In this document: piece by piece, positions 17,150 through 25,603 of the stretch
How positions within the stretch are numbered: position 1 is the stretch's first letter
Layout of the letters: each line of letters begins with the position of its first letter
Source of the DNA: Actinomycetota bacterium
GTDB taxonomy: Bacteria; Actinomycetota; Geothermincolia; Geothermincolales; RBG-13-55-18
DNA: 39,010 nucleotides
Assembly (NCBI GenBank): GCA_013178005.1
Contig: JABLXL010000053.1
Location: 1-39,010 of the forward strand
Direction: 5' to 3'
The notes under the pieces: generated by a model
Told to the model about the DNA's origin: nothing
Seen by the model: the letters and a program-made list of their open reading frames with translations, nothing else
Database searches by the model: none
Made by a program: the position numbers and the translations under genes

Positions 17150-18025
17150 ATGTTGAGATACGAAGAACCGCTTTTCAGGCCGCCTTGCGAGGCCAACAGC
17201 CTGATCATTCAGGTCACCCTTGGATGTCCCCACAACCGCTGCGTGTTCTGCGGCATGTACAAGATGAAGAAATACCGCGTGCGCGACGTCGACGAAGTAA
17301 AGGCGGACCTGCGGAGGGCAAGGCTTCTTTACTCGTACGTCCCCTCCATCTTCCTCGCCGACGGCAACACCGTGGCCATGAACTCGGAGAAGCTCGCGGA
17401 TATAATCGCCTATGCGCGAGATCTCTTCCCGGAGGTCGAGCGGGTCTCCAGCTACGGGGGGGCACGTTTTCTAAAGGGAAAGCCGGTGGAGGCTTTGAAG
17501 CGGCTTCGCGAAGCGGGGCTGGACATCATCTACCTAGGCCTGGAATCGGGTGACGACGAGATCCTGGCCAGGATGGATAAGGGCGTGGACTCCGAAGGCA
17601 TGATCGAGGCCGCGAGGAGGGTTAAAGAGGCCGGCATCGATCTCTCGGTGTATATACTCCTGGGTCTGGGAGGGGAGGACCTCTGGTTGCAGCACGCTGA
17701 GAACACCGCCCGCGTCCTCAACGCCATGCAGCCCCATTACATAAGGCCGCGCACCCTGGCCCTCTTGCCCGGCATACCCTTATACGAGGAGGCGCGGGAG
17801 GGGCGGTTCCGCGAGGCTTCGGGGGAGACCATCATGCGCGAGCTGCAGGTGATATTGGGGGCGCTGGAAATAGAGGACGCCTGGTTCCTGTCCGACCACA
17901 TCTCGAATTACGTCCCCGTCTATGGTCACCTTCCCGAGGATCGCGAGAAGATGCTCGCCTCGGTCGAGATGGCTTTAGATAATCCTCGGGAGTACCTCGG
18001 ACCGCGCCACCTGACCCACCTGTGA
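17150..18025 (+). CDS. Radical SAM protein with CX4CX2C cluster motif
   Basis: 291 residues. The cluster motif is GCPHNRCVFCGMYK with Cys26, Cys31 and Cys34, that is Cys-x4-Cys-x2-Cys instead of the standard Cys-x3-Cys-x2-Cys. The rest fits an Elp3/MiaB-like barrel: FLADGNTVAM, VSSYGGARF, YLGLESGDDEIL (the SAM-ribose Glu) and LLGLGGED. The enzyme should cleave S-adenosylmethionine to a 5'-deoxyadenosyl radical; its substrate is unknown. No B12 domain and no auxiliary-cluster domain are seen. Its last 62 codons or so are duplicated immediately downstream (17845-18197). Confidence 0.88.
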   Translation: MLRYEEPLFRPPCEANSLIIQVTLGCPHNRCVFCGMYKMKKYRVRDVDEVKADLRRARLLYSYVPSIFLADGNTVAMNSEKLADIIAYARDLFPEVERVSSYGGARFLKGKPVEALKRLREAGLDIIYLGLESGDDEILARMDKGVDSEGMIEAARRVKEAGIDLSVYILLGLGGEDLWLQHAENTARVLNAMQPHYIRPRTLALLPGIPLYEEAREGRFREASGETIMRELQVILGALEIEDAWFLSDHISNYVPVYGHLPEDREKMLASVEMALDNPREYLGPRHLTHL

Positions 18026-18197
18026 GGGCTGCAGGTGATGCTGGGGCGATGGAAGTGGAGGATGCCTGGTTCCTCTACGTCCCCGTCTATGGTCACCTTC
18101 CCGAGGATCGCGAGAAGATGCTCGCCTCGGTCGAGATGGCTTTAGATAATCCTCGGGAGTACCTCGGACCGCGCCACCTGACCCACCTGTGAGGGCT
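17845..18197 (+). repeat. Tandem duplication of the 3' end of the radical SAM gene
   Basis: The first unit (17845-18030) is the gene's end with its stop. The second (18031-18197) repeats it. The last 122 bases (17909-18030 and 18076-18197) appear identical. The front part has diverged and lost about 19 bases. The second unit has no start and is not a gene. Confidence 0.93.
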
Positions 18198-18488
18198 CTA
18201 GAACCCGGGCCTCATGGCCTCGCGGGGAGCGGAGGCGGCCGGTGGCCTCTCAAGGGGACGAAGCATCACGATGTGGCTGCGGTTTACGTCTATGAAATCG
18301 GTGCGGAACACCTCCCGCCCCGTGGCGAGCTCGTACACCTCCACGTCGGTGAGGGCGAAGAAAGAGGAGGTCTCCCTTGACTGCATGATGTCCGTCAGGC
18401 GCGCACCCGCGAATACGTGCAGGTCGGCGACGATACGATGGGTAGTGGTGTAGATCTCCACCCTCATCTTCTCCTTCTTCGCGTGCAT
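18198..18488 (-). CDS. Conserved hypothetical protein (DUF6812-like)
   Basis: 96 residues, apparently cytoplasmic. The sequence (HRIVADLHVFAGARLTDIMQ, then FFALTDVEVYE and DFIDVNRSHIVMLRP) is mostly beta strands. It is reminiscent of a small actinobacterial family I recall as DUF6812; that assignment is from memory and uncertain. The start at 18488 follows GGAGG by about 7 bases. The gene's stop abuts the end of the duplicated radical SAM tail. The function is unknown. Confidence 0.6.
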   Translation of the reverse strand: MHAKKEKMRVEIYTTTHRIVADLHVFAGARLTDIMQSRETSSFFALTDVEVYELATGREVFRTDFIDVNRSHIVMLRPLERPPAASAPREAMRPGF

Positions 18489-18897
18489 TTCTGACCTCCG
18501 TTTCATACGGCTCGGCGGAGCCGCTGTCCCTCCCGCTATCGCTCGATGGATTATTCCACGCCCGCCGCGCCATACCCTTCAACGGAAAGATGAAGGGTGG
18601 GTTGCAGGCCGCCTCGGTGCGCGGTCCTCTGCGAGACCTGACCGCGCCGGGGTCTTGCTGGTGGTGGGCGGAGAAGGCGCCCCTCCCCTCGTTGCCCGCC
18701 GGTTCGAGTTCGGCCAGGCCTGGCACCCGATCGGCCTTTTGCAATTCCAAGAACCACGGGGAACCTCTTGGAACCGCCCATATCCATACGGGCCAGGTGG
18801 CGCCCGTGTGGGGTTAACGGCATATGGCAGAATGATATGATAGCAGAACACGGATAGCGCATTAGTATTTCTGGTAAAAGTGGAAAGGAGTGGGGGG
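18489..18897. other. Gene-free stretch with a weak promoter
   Basis: No supported gene on either strand; the frames present lack starts with ribosome binding sites. Near the right end TATGAT (about 18834) may be the -10 box for the VOC gene. Confidence 0.4.
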
Positions 18898-19254
18898 ATG
18901 AAGGTCAAATACGCCACCATAGCGGTCGCCGACATGGAGGAGTCGGTCCGGTTTTACTCGCAGATCCTGGGACTGGAGATCGCAAGCCGGCACCATCCAC
19001 GTCCCGGGCTGAACATCACCCTGCTGAAGGGGGAGGGGGATGCCATGGTGGAGCTAATAGAGGACAGGGAGACTCCTCGAAAGCCGGGCCTCTTTTCGGT
19101 GGGGATGGAGGTCGAGGACATAGAAGCCAAGGTGGAGGAACTGGAATCCAGGGGCGCGAGAATCACCTTGAGGCCCACGCCCATAACCGTCGGGACCATC
19201 GCCCTGCTGGAGGATCCAAACGGGGCTCAGGTGGCGCTTATCCAACACCGCTGA
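18898..19254 (+). CDS. VOC-family (glyoxalase/bleomycin-resistance fold) protein
   Basis: 118 residues with the paired beta-alpha-beta-beta-beta fold of the VOC superfamily: KYATIAVADMEESVRFYSQI, LGLEIAS, VELIED, then the second half VGMEVEDIEAKVEELESRGA and IALLEDPNGAQVALIQ. The usual first metal ligand, a His near the start of strand 1, is replaced here (KYATIAV). The second-half Glu is not obvious either, so it may be non-metal or use other ligands. ATG 18898 follows AAGGAG by eight bases. The substrate is unknown. Confidence 0.85.
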   Translation: MKVKYATIAVADMEESVRFYSQILGLEIASRHHPRPGLNITLLKGEGDAMVELIEDRETPRKPGLFSVGMEVEDIEAKVEELESRGARITLRPTPITVGTIALLEDPNGAQVALIQHR

Positions 19255-19427
19255 CAGCACGCACATCCCCTCTTTTCCCTTCCTTCTTCGCTTTTCTCGC
19301 TAATGGCCCCGGCCATGGGTTGAGCCGGTGTCCATGAAGGATCCGCGAGTCCCCCGCCCCGGCCGGGCGGAGGTTGTGTCCCTAGGTTTTAATGGGACTT
19401 CAATCCACTTGATCCGGCGACCGGCGC

Positions 19428-20090
19428 CTACCCTGCGAAGAGGCGGTGGAGGTAATGGGAACCGGTTAGTTCCAGGGCGGCCATGGCCGCCGCCGCGAGC
19501 GCGTAGGCGGGCACCATGCCCACGCCCTCCCTGCCACGCAGCAGGTGCACCAGCAGCAGGTTCAAAACCCATATGGTGCCAAGCACGCATACCGCCAGCC
19601 AGAGCTGCCCGACAAAGAACAGGGCCGGGGGACGCCATAGGTACAAGGCCGCGGCGGACCCCGCGGCGAGCGCCGCCCCGGCGAGGTCTCCGGGGTTGGA
19701 ACCGACTCGCAAGGCGCGATCCCCCCCGAAAACGGTGCGGTTCACCAGGGCCGCCGCCGGGAAGGCCATCCCCCCTCCCGCCGTGAAGCCGCTGAGAAAA
19801 CGGATGAGATTGGTGGTCTCCCTGAGCGCGAGGTAGCTCGTCAACCCGTCCCAGGCGAGGAAGAGGACCCCTGCCGCGGCCGCGGCCAGGATATAAGCCG
19901 GAGGCATCCCCGCCTTCTCCTTCCCGCGCAGGAGGGACAACGCCAGGAGCACGGTGAAAAAAGACACGAAGATGCCCGTGTCGCGGGAGCACACGAAAAG
20001 GGAACGACCTCCGAAGCGCAACAGCTTGTCGGGTTCCTGGTGGCAGATGGCGAATCCCAGCTCCCACAGCCAGCGGTCCCACCAGGACAA
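19428..20090 (-). CDS. DUF2085-like membrane protein
   Basis: 220 residues with five or six hydrophobic helices. The N-terminal FAICHQEPDKLL and FVCSRDTGIFVSF match the CHQ...C-RDTGI pattern of the DUF2085 family of small integral membrane proteins, whose role is unknown. The remainder (two repeats of a GREG/KAGMPPAYILAAAA-like helix pair) looks like an extension. The start is TTG 20090. It lies 22 bases after the zinc-ribbon membrane protein gene, so the two form an operon. Confidence 0.7.
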   Translation of the reverse strand: MSWWDRWLWELGFAICHQEPDKLLRFGGRSLFVCSRDTGIFVSFFTVLLALSLLRGKEKAGMPPAYILAAAAAGVLFLAWDGLTSYLALRETTNLIRFLSGFTAGGGMAFPAAALVNRTVFGGDRALRVGSNPGDLAGAALAAGSAAALYLWRPPALFFVGQLWLAVCVLGTIWVLNLLLVHLLRGREGVGMVPAYALAAAAMAALELTGSHYLHRLFAG

Positions 20091-20112
20091 GGCGCCCGCC
20101 CCCAGTCCCCGC

Positions 20113-20601
20113 CTACAACCTGGGCAGGCGACGCGCGTCCCTGCGGTACAGGTACAGGGACACCGCTCCCGCCGCGAGCAACAAAAGGCCCCCGTATCCC
20201 GTGGCCCGGCTGAGCTCCCAGTCGGCGCCGGGGGCCAGGCGCCAGGCGAGAGCCCACACGCCCAGGGGCAGGTAGAGCGAGCCCAGGAGCAGGGCGAGGT
20301 TTCGCCGGCGCACGAGGGCTGAGGAGGCGCCCGCCACGGCGCAAAGCATCAAGGCGGCAAGGGCCAGGAACCACGCGAGCTTTCCCGCCCCGATCATGTA
20401 TAGCGAGCACAGCAGAAAACCCGCGGCGAAAACGAGGGCGAGAAGGACGACGGCCACGGCGAGGAACATCCTGTGGCCGAGGACGCGACGCGGCTCCTGC
20501 CCCGCGATCTCGAGGTGGAGGCAGCGAGCGCACAGGAAGCGGGTACCCACGTCGATGCCCGCGATTTCGATCTCCCGCCCGCATCCGCCGCATCTGATCA
20601 T
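20113..20601 (-). CDS. Zinc-ribbon membrane protein
   Basis: 162 residues. The N-terminus has a zinc-ribbon pattern (IRCGGCG, then FLCARC, two Cys-x2-Cys pairs about 20 residues apart), followed by four transmembrane helices. Proteins of this build are common and uncharacterised. ATG 20601 is used; TTG 20607 is an alternative. No strong ribosome binding site is seen. It heads a two-gene unit with the DUF2085-like gene. Confidence 0.7.
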   Translation of the reverse strand: MIRCGGCGREIEIAGIDVGTRFLCARCLHLEIAGQEPRRVLGHRMFLAVAVVLLALVFAAGFLLCSLYMIGAGKLAWFLALAALMLCAVAGASSALVRRRNLALLLGSLYLPLGVWALAWRLAPGADWELSRATGYGGLLLLAAGAVSLYLYRRDARRLPRL

Positions 20602-20689
20602 ATCCAAAAGTTAAGGGTCGCCGGCTTACAGGTCAACCTCATCGCCCACAGGCCTGGGGATCAGGGCTGGCCATCGGCCTGAGGCCAGG

Positions 20690-20883
20690 GGGTCACCTAT
20701 GAAAATGGCTGTCAACGTCCTTCCAGGCCCGCTCCGGCGAAGGGTCTCTTGATAAAGGACCAGAATCAGTCACCTATCCGTGCTCTGCAAGCAGGCACAC
20801 TATACTTTGGGAGCCGGCCTCTCAATCAGGTCTGAGGGCTCTACCCCACGGGGTAAGCCGTGACCCCCAGGAGACGGCCGGCC
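20690..20883 (-). ncRNA. Candidate bridge-RNA region of the IS110 element
   Basis: The 3' non-coding end of the element, about 190 bases, with several possible hairpins (for example GGGG...CCCC around 20840-20870) and a TATAGT -10-like box on the minus strand at about 20798-20803. IS110-family elements encode a bridge RNA in a non-coding end. IS1111-type members, which like this one have subterminal inverted repeats, place it 3' of the transposase. The 5' end (21888-22014) is the alternative location. This is inference from family knowledge; no guide loops were verified. Confidence 0.35.
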
Positions 20884-21882
20884 CTAGTCCTTGAAAAAGG
20901 GCCTCTCGTCCCGAAGCATATAATAGATCACCTTGAGCATCTCCCTGGCCACCGCCACGCGGGCGGCGTTCTTGCCATGTCGCAGGCAAACCCTGCGGTA
21001 GAGGCGCTCCATCCTGGAGGACCCCCTGCAGAAATGGGGGGAGAGCTCCACCATTATCCAGCGCAGGTACTTGGAGCCCTGCTTGGTGATGGGGCCGTAG
21101 CGCGTCCTCCCGCCCGAGGAGTGCACCCGGGGGACCAGGCCGGCGTAGGAACAGAGCTTGCGGGCGTTGGGGAACCTCGCGATATCCCCGATCTCTGAGA
21201 TGATGAGCAGGGCGGAGTAGTAGCCGATGCCGGGGATGGTGGTGAGCAGTATGGCCCGGGGGTCGTCTGTGGCGATCTCCTCCACCCGCGCGTCCACCTC
21301 CGCGATCAGCTGCTGCAAGGCCTCCGCCAGGCGCAGGTAGCCCCGCAGCTCCAAGGCGTAGGCGGGCCGCAGGTCCAAGGCCTGCAGCTGGCGCAAGGAG
21401 CCCTTGCCGAAGAGGTCCGTATACCTCGGCCGGATGCCGTTCTTGGAGAGGATGGCGTGCACCTTGTTCTTCACCTGGGTGCGCATGGAGATGAGGGAGG
21501 CCCTGTATCTCAGGATCTCCCGCACGTCCCTCACCGCGCGGGGAGGGATGTAGGCGGCGGGCAAAAGGTCCGTCCGCAGCAGATGGGCCAGGATGCGCGA
21601 GTCTATGCGGTCCGTTTTGATCCTGGCCTCGGCGATGGCGCGGGTGCGCAGGGGGTGGGCCAGGTGTACCTCTGTGCCCCGGTCCTCAAGCAGCTCGTAG
21701 AACCAGTACCATGACCCGGTGGCCTCCAGGGCGATCTTGGCGTCTTGGGGAAGATGGTTCAAGAACTCCATAAGACACGGGGCATGGTTTAGAAGCTTCA
21801 CCTGCTCCAACACCTCCCCGTCCTCTCCCATCTTCGTTGCCACCGAATAGCGCTTGTGATAGTCTAGGCCTACATACATCAT
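20884..21882 (-). CDS. IS110-family transposase (DEDD recombinase)
   Basis: 332 residues. The RuvC-like N-terminal domain shows the acidic set Asp7 (VGLDYHK), Glu53 (ALEATGS), Asp91 and Asp94 (KTDRIDSRIL). The C-terminal Transposase_20 domain shows IPGIGYYSALLIISEIGD, LCSYAGLVPRV and SSGGRTRYG (Ser255/256 candidate nucleophile), then GSKYLRWIMVE. The start at 21882 follows GAGGAGG. The frame is intact with no stops, so the element is potentially active. Confidence 0.95.
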   Translation of the reverse strand: MMYVGLDYHKRYSVATKMGEDGEVLEQVKLLNHAPCLMEFLNHLPQDAKIALEATGSWYWFYELLEDRGTEVHLAHPLRTRAIAEARIKTDRIDSRILAHLLRTDLLPAAYIPPRAVRDVREILRYRASLISMRTQVKNKVHAILSKNGIRPRYTDLFGKGSLRQLQALDLRPAYALELRGYLRLAEALQQLIAEVDARVEEIATDDPRAILLTTIPGIGYYSALLIISEIGDIARFPNARKLCSYAGLVPRVHSSGGRTRYGPITKQGSKYLRWIMVELSPHFCRGSSRMERLYRRVCLRHGKNAARVAVAREMLKVIYYMLRDERPFFKD

Positions 21883-22010
21883 TGCTGCACCTCCTCAATC
21901 GGTTCTGTGCGTCCCGCCTCGTTCGGGATAGCACCCGTCGCTGCTTTGTTCAGCGTTGGCCTCTAGAGGCCCTTTGAACCCTGGGGAGCGTGCAGCAATT
22001 TTCATGGTAT

Positions 22011-22398
22011 CAGGGCTGGCCATCGGCCTAAGGCCCAGGTGCCAGGGCTATCGGCCGATTCAAGCGGTTATTAAACTGCCTTTTTCAGTGTGTGTAGCAG
22101 ATAAGCGGCAGGCAGACATATTAGGGATTATGCTTTATATCCCGGAAGCGCGGGCAGGAAGGGCGGTCGGGGTCGTCGCTGGCCGAGAGACAACCGTTTA
22201 GGCCTGGGGGTCAGGGCTGGCCATCGGCCTAAGGCCCAGGTGCCAGGGCTATCGGCCGATTCAAGCGGTTATTAAACTGCCTTTTTCAGTGTGTGTAGCA
22301 GATAAGCGGCAGGCAGACATGTTAGGGATTATGCTTTATATCCCGGAAGCGCGGGCAGGGAGGGCGGTCGGGGTCGTCGCCGGCCGAGAGACAACCGT
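22011..22398. repeat. 201-bp tandem duplication next to the IS110 element
   Basis: Unit 1 (22011-22211) and unit 2 (22212 to about 22398) begin CAGGGCTGGCCATCGGCCT and differ at only a few positions. Further degenerate starts of the unit occur to the left of the IS (20662). No gene is seen in either unit. Confidence 0.93.
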
Positions 22399-22598
22399 TG
22401 CTTAAGATACTGATATGGGGTTGAAGAAAAGGCGAAGCGTATTCCCCATGCTTTGCGGCAAAGAGCCGCTTTCTTTGCCGGGATGACAGGGTGGTTTTCC
22501 AACTCTTTAGAGCCACCGAGAAACGATGCGGCATCGCCCGGCGCTCCTCCGCCGGCACGTCATATGCGCTGGACACGTCAGCCACGATCGCGTGCCGC
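22399..22598. other. Gene-free stretch
   Basis: No supported gene. Frames here resemble the meaningless translations of dispersed intergenic repeats and have no ribosome binding sites. Confidence 0.4.
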
Positions 22599-23435
22599 TC
22601 ACGGGCGCTTTTCCCCGCCGCCCCGGTCAGGCGGCTTGATCACCGGGGAAACGCGCGCGAGCAGCTCCCGGAAAAGGGCGTCACCTGAGTCGAACTCCAC
22701 CTTTATGACCTGCCGGGGACATGCCAGGGCGCAACGCCCGCAGCCCTTGCAGGCTTCCGGGTCGATGGTGGACCTGCCCCCTACCACCCTGGCGGCTCCC
22801 ACGAAGCAGGTGCCCTCGCAGGTGCCGCAGCCCGCGCAATCCTCGCCCACCACCACCCGCACCGATTCCAGCTTGCGGATGGTGTCCTTGAAGCCCTTTC
22901 CCGCCTCCCGCATGTCCGAGCGGACCAGGCAGCAGCAGTCGCAGCAGAAGCACACCACGAGGAAATTTCGGAAATCCCGCAGCAATCCCAGGGTGGTGGC
23001 GTCGAACCAGATGCGCCCGATCATCCCCGTGAGTCCCGTCTCCGACGCCTTTTCCAGGTGCTCGAGGCACTCCTCCACGCCTGCCCTGTGCCCCAGCGAC
23101 GGATGCAGGCGCGCCGCCGCCTCGCCCAGGAAGATGCACCCGATATCCCGTGGGTAATTCATGCACCCCTCCTGGTTGCGGCAAATGCAACCATCATGTA
23201 TGAAGCGGTGCGACGATGCCCTTATGAGCTCGGCTATGGCCTGGCGCGGGAGCGCGGTGTTCTGGGGGGTGGGTATATCCTCGCACACCGGGATGAAGCT
23301 CACCTGGAATATCTCCTCCCTGACCAGGGGGGCGAAGAGCTGCCGGAAGGGAGGATAAGGGCTCAGCCTCTTCACCAGGTGGGTGAAGGGCCAAAGGGAT
23401 AGAAAGGCCTTGACCACTTGCTTGGGATAGCCCAC
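22599..23435 (-). CDS. Cys-rich protein with C-terminal 2x[4Fe-4S] ferredoxin domain
   Basis: 278 residues, probably cytoplasmic. The C-terminal third is a bacterial-type ferredoxin domain: CAGCGTCEGTC and CKGCGRCALACPRQ, the second ligand sets for two [4Fe-4S] clusters (the first lacks the usual final Cys-Pro). The middle has two more unusual cysteine groups: HDGCICRNQEGCMNYP with DIGC, and VVCFCCDCCCLVR, six cysteines in nine residues. These could hold further clusters or a metal. The N-terminus (VREEIFQVSFIPVCEDIPTP) is not recognised. The start is GTG 23435 after AAGGAGG. Probably an electron-transfer or redox-maturation protein of an anaerobe. Confidence 0.8.
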   Translation of the reverse strand: MGYPKQVVKAFLSLWPFTHLVKRLSPYPPFRQLFAPLVREEIFQVSFIPVCEDIPTPQNTALPRQAIAELIRASSHRFIHDGCICRNQEGCMNYPRDIGCIFLGEAAARLHPSLGHRAGVEECLEHLEKASETGLTGMIGRIWFDATTLGLLRDFRNFLVVCFCCDCCCLVRSDMREAGKGFKDTIRKLESVRVVVGEDCAGCGTCEGTCFVGAARVVGGRSTIDPEACKGCGRCALACPRQVIKVEFDSGDALFRELLARVSPVIKPPDRGGGEKRP

Positions 23436-23827
23436 GCTGCGCCTCCTTCTTCACACGGACTTTCTCCGCGCCTCTTGGCCCCATATGTGCCATGCCCGAA
23501 CTTTAGCTGCCCGTGAGCGCGCCGTTGTCATGACGAGCTTCCTTCCGCGCGCGCCGCAGATCGAGGCCACCACCATTATTCCCCTTCGGGGAAACGCGGG
23601 CAATGGGAAACAACCGGGGGGCCGATCGCCGCACGCCCACAGCCGCCCCGCCGGTGTGGAACTCCCGAGACCGGTGATGAAAAGATTCCCGCGCCGTATA
23701 GACGGACGCTTTCCGGGTTGAAACCGTTGGGATTTCGGTCGATGGCCGATCGAGGACAATCAATGGCGCCCGGAGCCACCGGGGGGTATGCTGGTGGTAA
23801 GGCAGGCGAGGAGAAAAGGAGGGTGTT
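23436..23827. other. Intergenic region between divergent genes
   Basis: No supported gene. It should hold promoters for the Fe-S protein (leftward) and the SCP2 gene (rightward). Near 23714 it contains GGGTTGAAA...GGGATTTCGGTCG, also found just before tRNA-Pro. Confidence 0.4.
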
Positions 23828-24226
23828 ATGGCCGATTTCGTTTACCTCAGCCCGGAGTGGACCGAGGAAGGACGGAGGCGGGTGGAGGCGGAACTGACCC
23901 CGGAGACGCTGCACAACGTCACCAGCTCCATGACCAACATCTACAGGAACTGCCCCGACGGGAAGGACCGCTACTTCCACGTGGCCTTCGAGAACGGCAG
24001 GCTGGCCGGCTTCGAGACCGGCGAGGGCGAGGGACCCAAGGCGGAGTTCAGGATCATCGCCGACTACGCTACCTTCGCCCAGATCACCCGGGGCGAGCTG
24101 GGCGCGGTCAGGGCGCTCACCTCGCGCAAGCTCACCCTGCGCGGAAACATGGCCAAGGCCCTGCGCCTGGCCCCGCTGGTGGACAAGCTCAACAAGGTGT
24201 TGGCCACCATCCCCACCGAGTATTGA
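23828..24226 (+). CDS. SCP2 sterol-carrier-like lipid-binding protein
   Basis: 132 residues of the SCP-2 fold, a small lipid-binding domain with a hydrophobic tunnel. Strands and the C-terminal helix region (ALTSRKLTLRGNMAKALRLAPLVDKLNKVL) match, including the 'G.....G.......L....' segment. It presumably binds fatty-acyl-CoA or isoprenoid-like lipids in the cytoplasm. AAAGGAGGG lies four bases before ATG 23828, a strong translation signal. Its neighbours are an M24 peptidase and a CaiB/BaiF protein, compatible with acyl-CoA metabolism. Confidence 0.85.
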   Translation: MADFVYLSPEWTEEGRRRVEAELTPETLHNVTSSMTNIYRNCPDGKDRYFHVAFENGRLAGFETGEGEGPKAEFRIIADYATFAQITRGELGAVRALTSRKLTLRGNMAKALRLAPLVDKLNKVLATIPTEY

Positions 24227-24373
24227 GGCGGCGCCTTTGACCGCGGGCACCGTTACTTCAACCATGGGCGAAACGCGCATACGAAGCGAGGACCGTGAAA
24301 ACAAGCGCCGGCAAGGTTGGACAACATGGGTGGGCCACCACAACGGCGCCCTAACAAACAGGAGATGATGTAA

Positions 24374-25603
24374 ATGCTGGGTATCCCCAAACCCGACCCC
24401 AACGATCCCTTTTCCGTGGATATCGAGAAGCGCCTGCTGGACATCCAGGAAGGCATGCGGGAGCGCGACCTCGACCTTTACCTGGCCTCGCGCATACGCA
24501 CCATGAGCTTCGTACTCGACGCCTTCGTGCCCTGGCGCACCTTCATGGTCATCCCCGCCGAGGGACTGCCCACCGTTTTCACCTTCGTCATCGACTCCGC
24601 CCGCCTCCTCAGCGAGACCTGGCTGGACGAGGACCACGTGCGGGGCTATTTCGGTGCCAGCGGGGCGGACCAGATCGAGGTCATCCAGTACTTCATCGAG
24701 GACGAGCTGGGCCTGGCCAAGGGGCGCATCGGCTACGAGACCGGCATGGCCACCTACACCGCCGAGGGCTGGATGACCCATTACGAGTACGAGCGCTTCC
24801 GGGACGCCCTGCCCGACTTCGAGTTCATCAACTCCCACGACATCGTGGACCAGGCCTCCCTCATCAAGGACGAGGGCACCATCAACCGCTTCCGCGAGGC
24901 GGGACGTATCGTGGATGCCGGCCACAAGGCGGCACGCGAAGCCATCGAGAACGGCGGCTGGAAGGGGATGACGGAGACCGAGCTCGCGGGCATCGCCGCC
25001 CTGGCCATGCGCCGGGAAGGGAGCGTGTCGGAGTGGAACTTCGCCGGCCTCAACGAGATCTCCAGTGGCTGGCGCACCGGCCTGGGAGCATGCACCCCTC
25101 CCACCACCAAGGAGTTCGCCGCCGGGGAGGCGCTCATGTTCGACCTCCACGCCATGTTCAGGCTGGCCTTGGGCGACCACTCCCACAACTACCTCATAGC
25201 CCCCGTTAGCAAGCGGCAGCGCTGGCACGCCGACAATTTCGTGGCCTGCGTGCAGTTCGTGGCGGACAGCTACAAGGCGGAGGCCACGCCGGGAGACCTC
25301 ATCACCGAGTGTGGCCGCTTCGCGGAGGAGAGGGGATGCTCCGACTTCATCCTGCCGGGGGTGGAGCACGGCATCGGGCTCTTCGGCGACGAGTGGCGGG
25401 TGGGGGCGAGCATGGACGTACCCATCCCCTACTGGACCGACCCCGACCACGTCTACCAGGAGAACGAGATGGTCATCCTGGCCATGCAGTACGCCGCCCC
25501 CGAGGACGGGGTGGGCTTCCGCTACGAGAACCCCATCGTCATCGAGAAGGATGGCTGCGAGCTGACCTCGAAGTTCCCCCTGGCCATCGAGGAGATAGAA
25601 TAG
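24374..25603 (+). CDS. M24-family metallopeptidase (Xaa-Pro aminopeptidase-like)
   Basis: 409 residues: a creatinase-like N-terminal domain (about 1-180) and a C-terminal pita-bread domain. All five metal ligands are present: Asp257 (MFDLHAM), Asp268 (LGDHSHN), His332 (GVEHGIGL), Glu365 (ENEMVIL) and Glu385 (RYENPIVI). It would be a dinuclear-metal aminopeptidase P-like or creatinase-like hydrolase. AGGAGATGATGTAA precedes ATG 24374. The last 20 or so codons plus stop are repeated 116 bases downstream. Confidence 0.9.
   Translation: MLGIPKPDPNDPFSVDIEKRLLDIQEGMRERDLDLYLASRIRTMSFVLDAFVPWRTFMVIPAEGLPTVFTFVIDSARLLSETWLDEDHVRGYFGASGADQIEVIQYFIEDELGLAKGRIGYETGMATYTAEGWMTHYEYERFRDALPDFEFINSHDIVDQASLIKDEGTINRFREAGRIVDAGHKAAREAIENGGWKGMTETELAGIAALAMRREGSVSEWNFAGLNEISSGWRTGLGACTPPTTKEFAAGEALMFDLHAMFRLALGDHSHNYLIAPVSKRQRWHADNFVACVQFVADSYKAEATPGDLITECGRFAEERGCSDFILPGVEHGIGLFGDEWRVGASMDVPIPYWTDPDHVYQENEMVILAMQYAAPEDGVGFRYENPIVIEKDGCELTSKFPLAIEEIE

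Larger units (their letters stand above)
20690..22014 (-). mobile_element. Complete IS110-family insertion sequence (about 1.33 kb)
   Basis: The right boundary (22014) is fixed by comparison with the copy at 1-127. The left boundary is inferred from the flank and from a subterminal inverted repeat: ATGAAAATGGCTG at 20699-20711 against CAGCAATTTTCAT at 21993-22005, 12 of 13 matching. The element carries one transposase gene and two non-coding ends of about 190 bp (3' side) and 128 bp (5' side). It sits beside a copy of the repeat CAGGGCTGGCCATCGGCCT (20662-20680), which is also found at 22011 and 22212. No long target duplication is expected for this family. Confidence 0.8.

Noticed and set aside
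18031-18197. Second, short radical SAM-like gene
   Set aside because: It is a duplicated gene tail without start codon, ribosome binding site or cluster motif.
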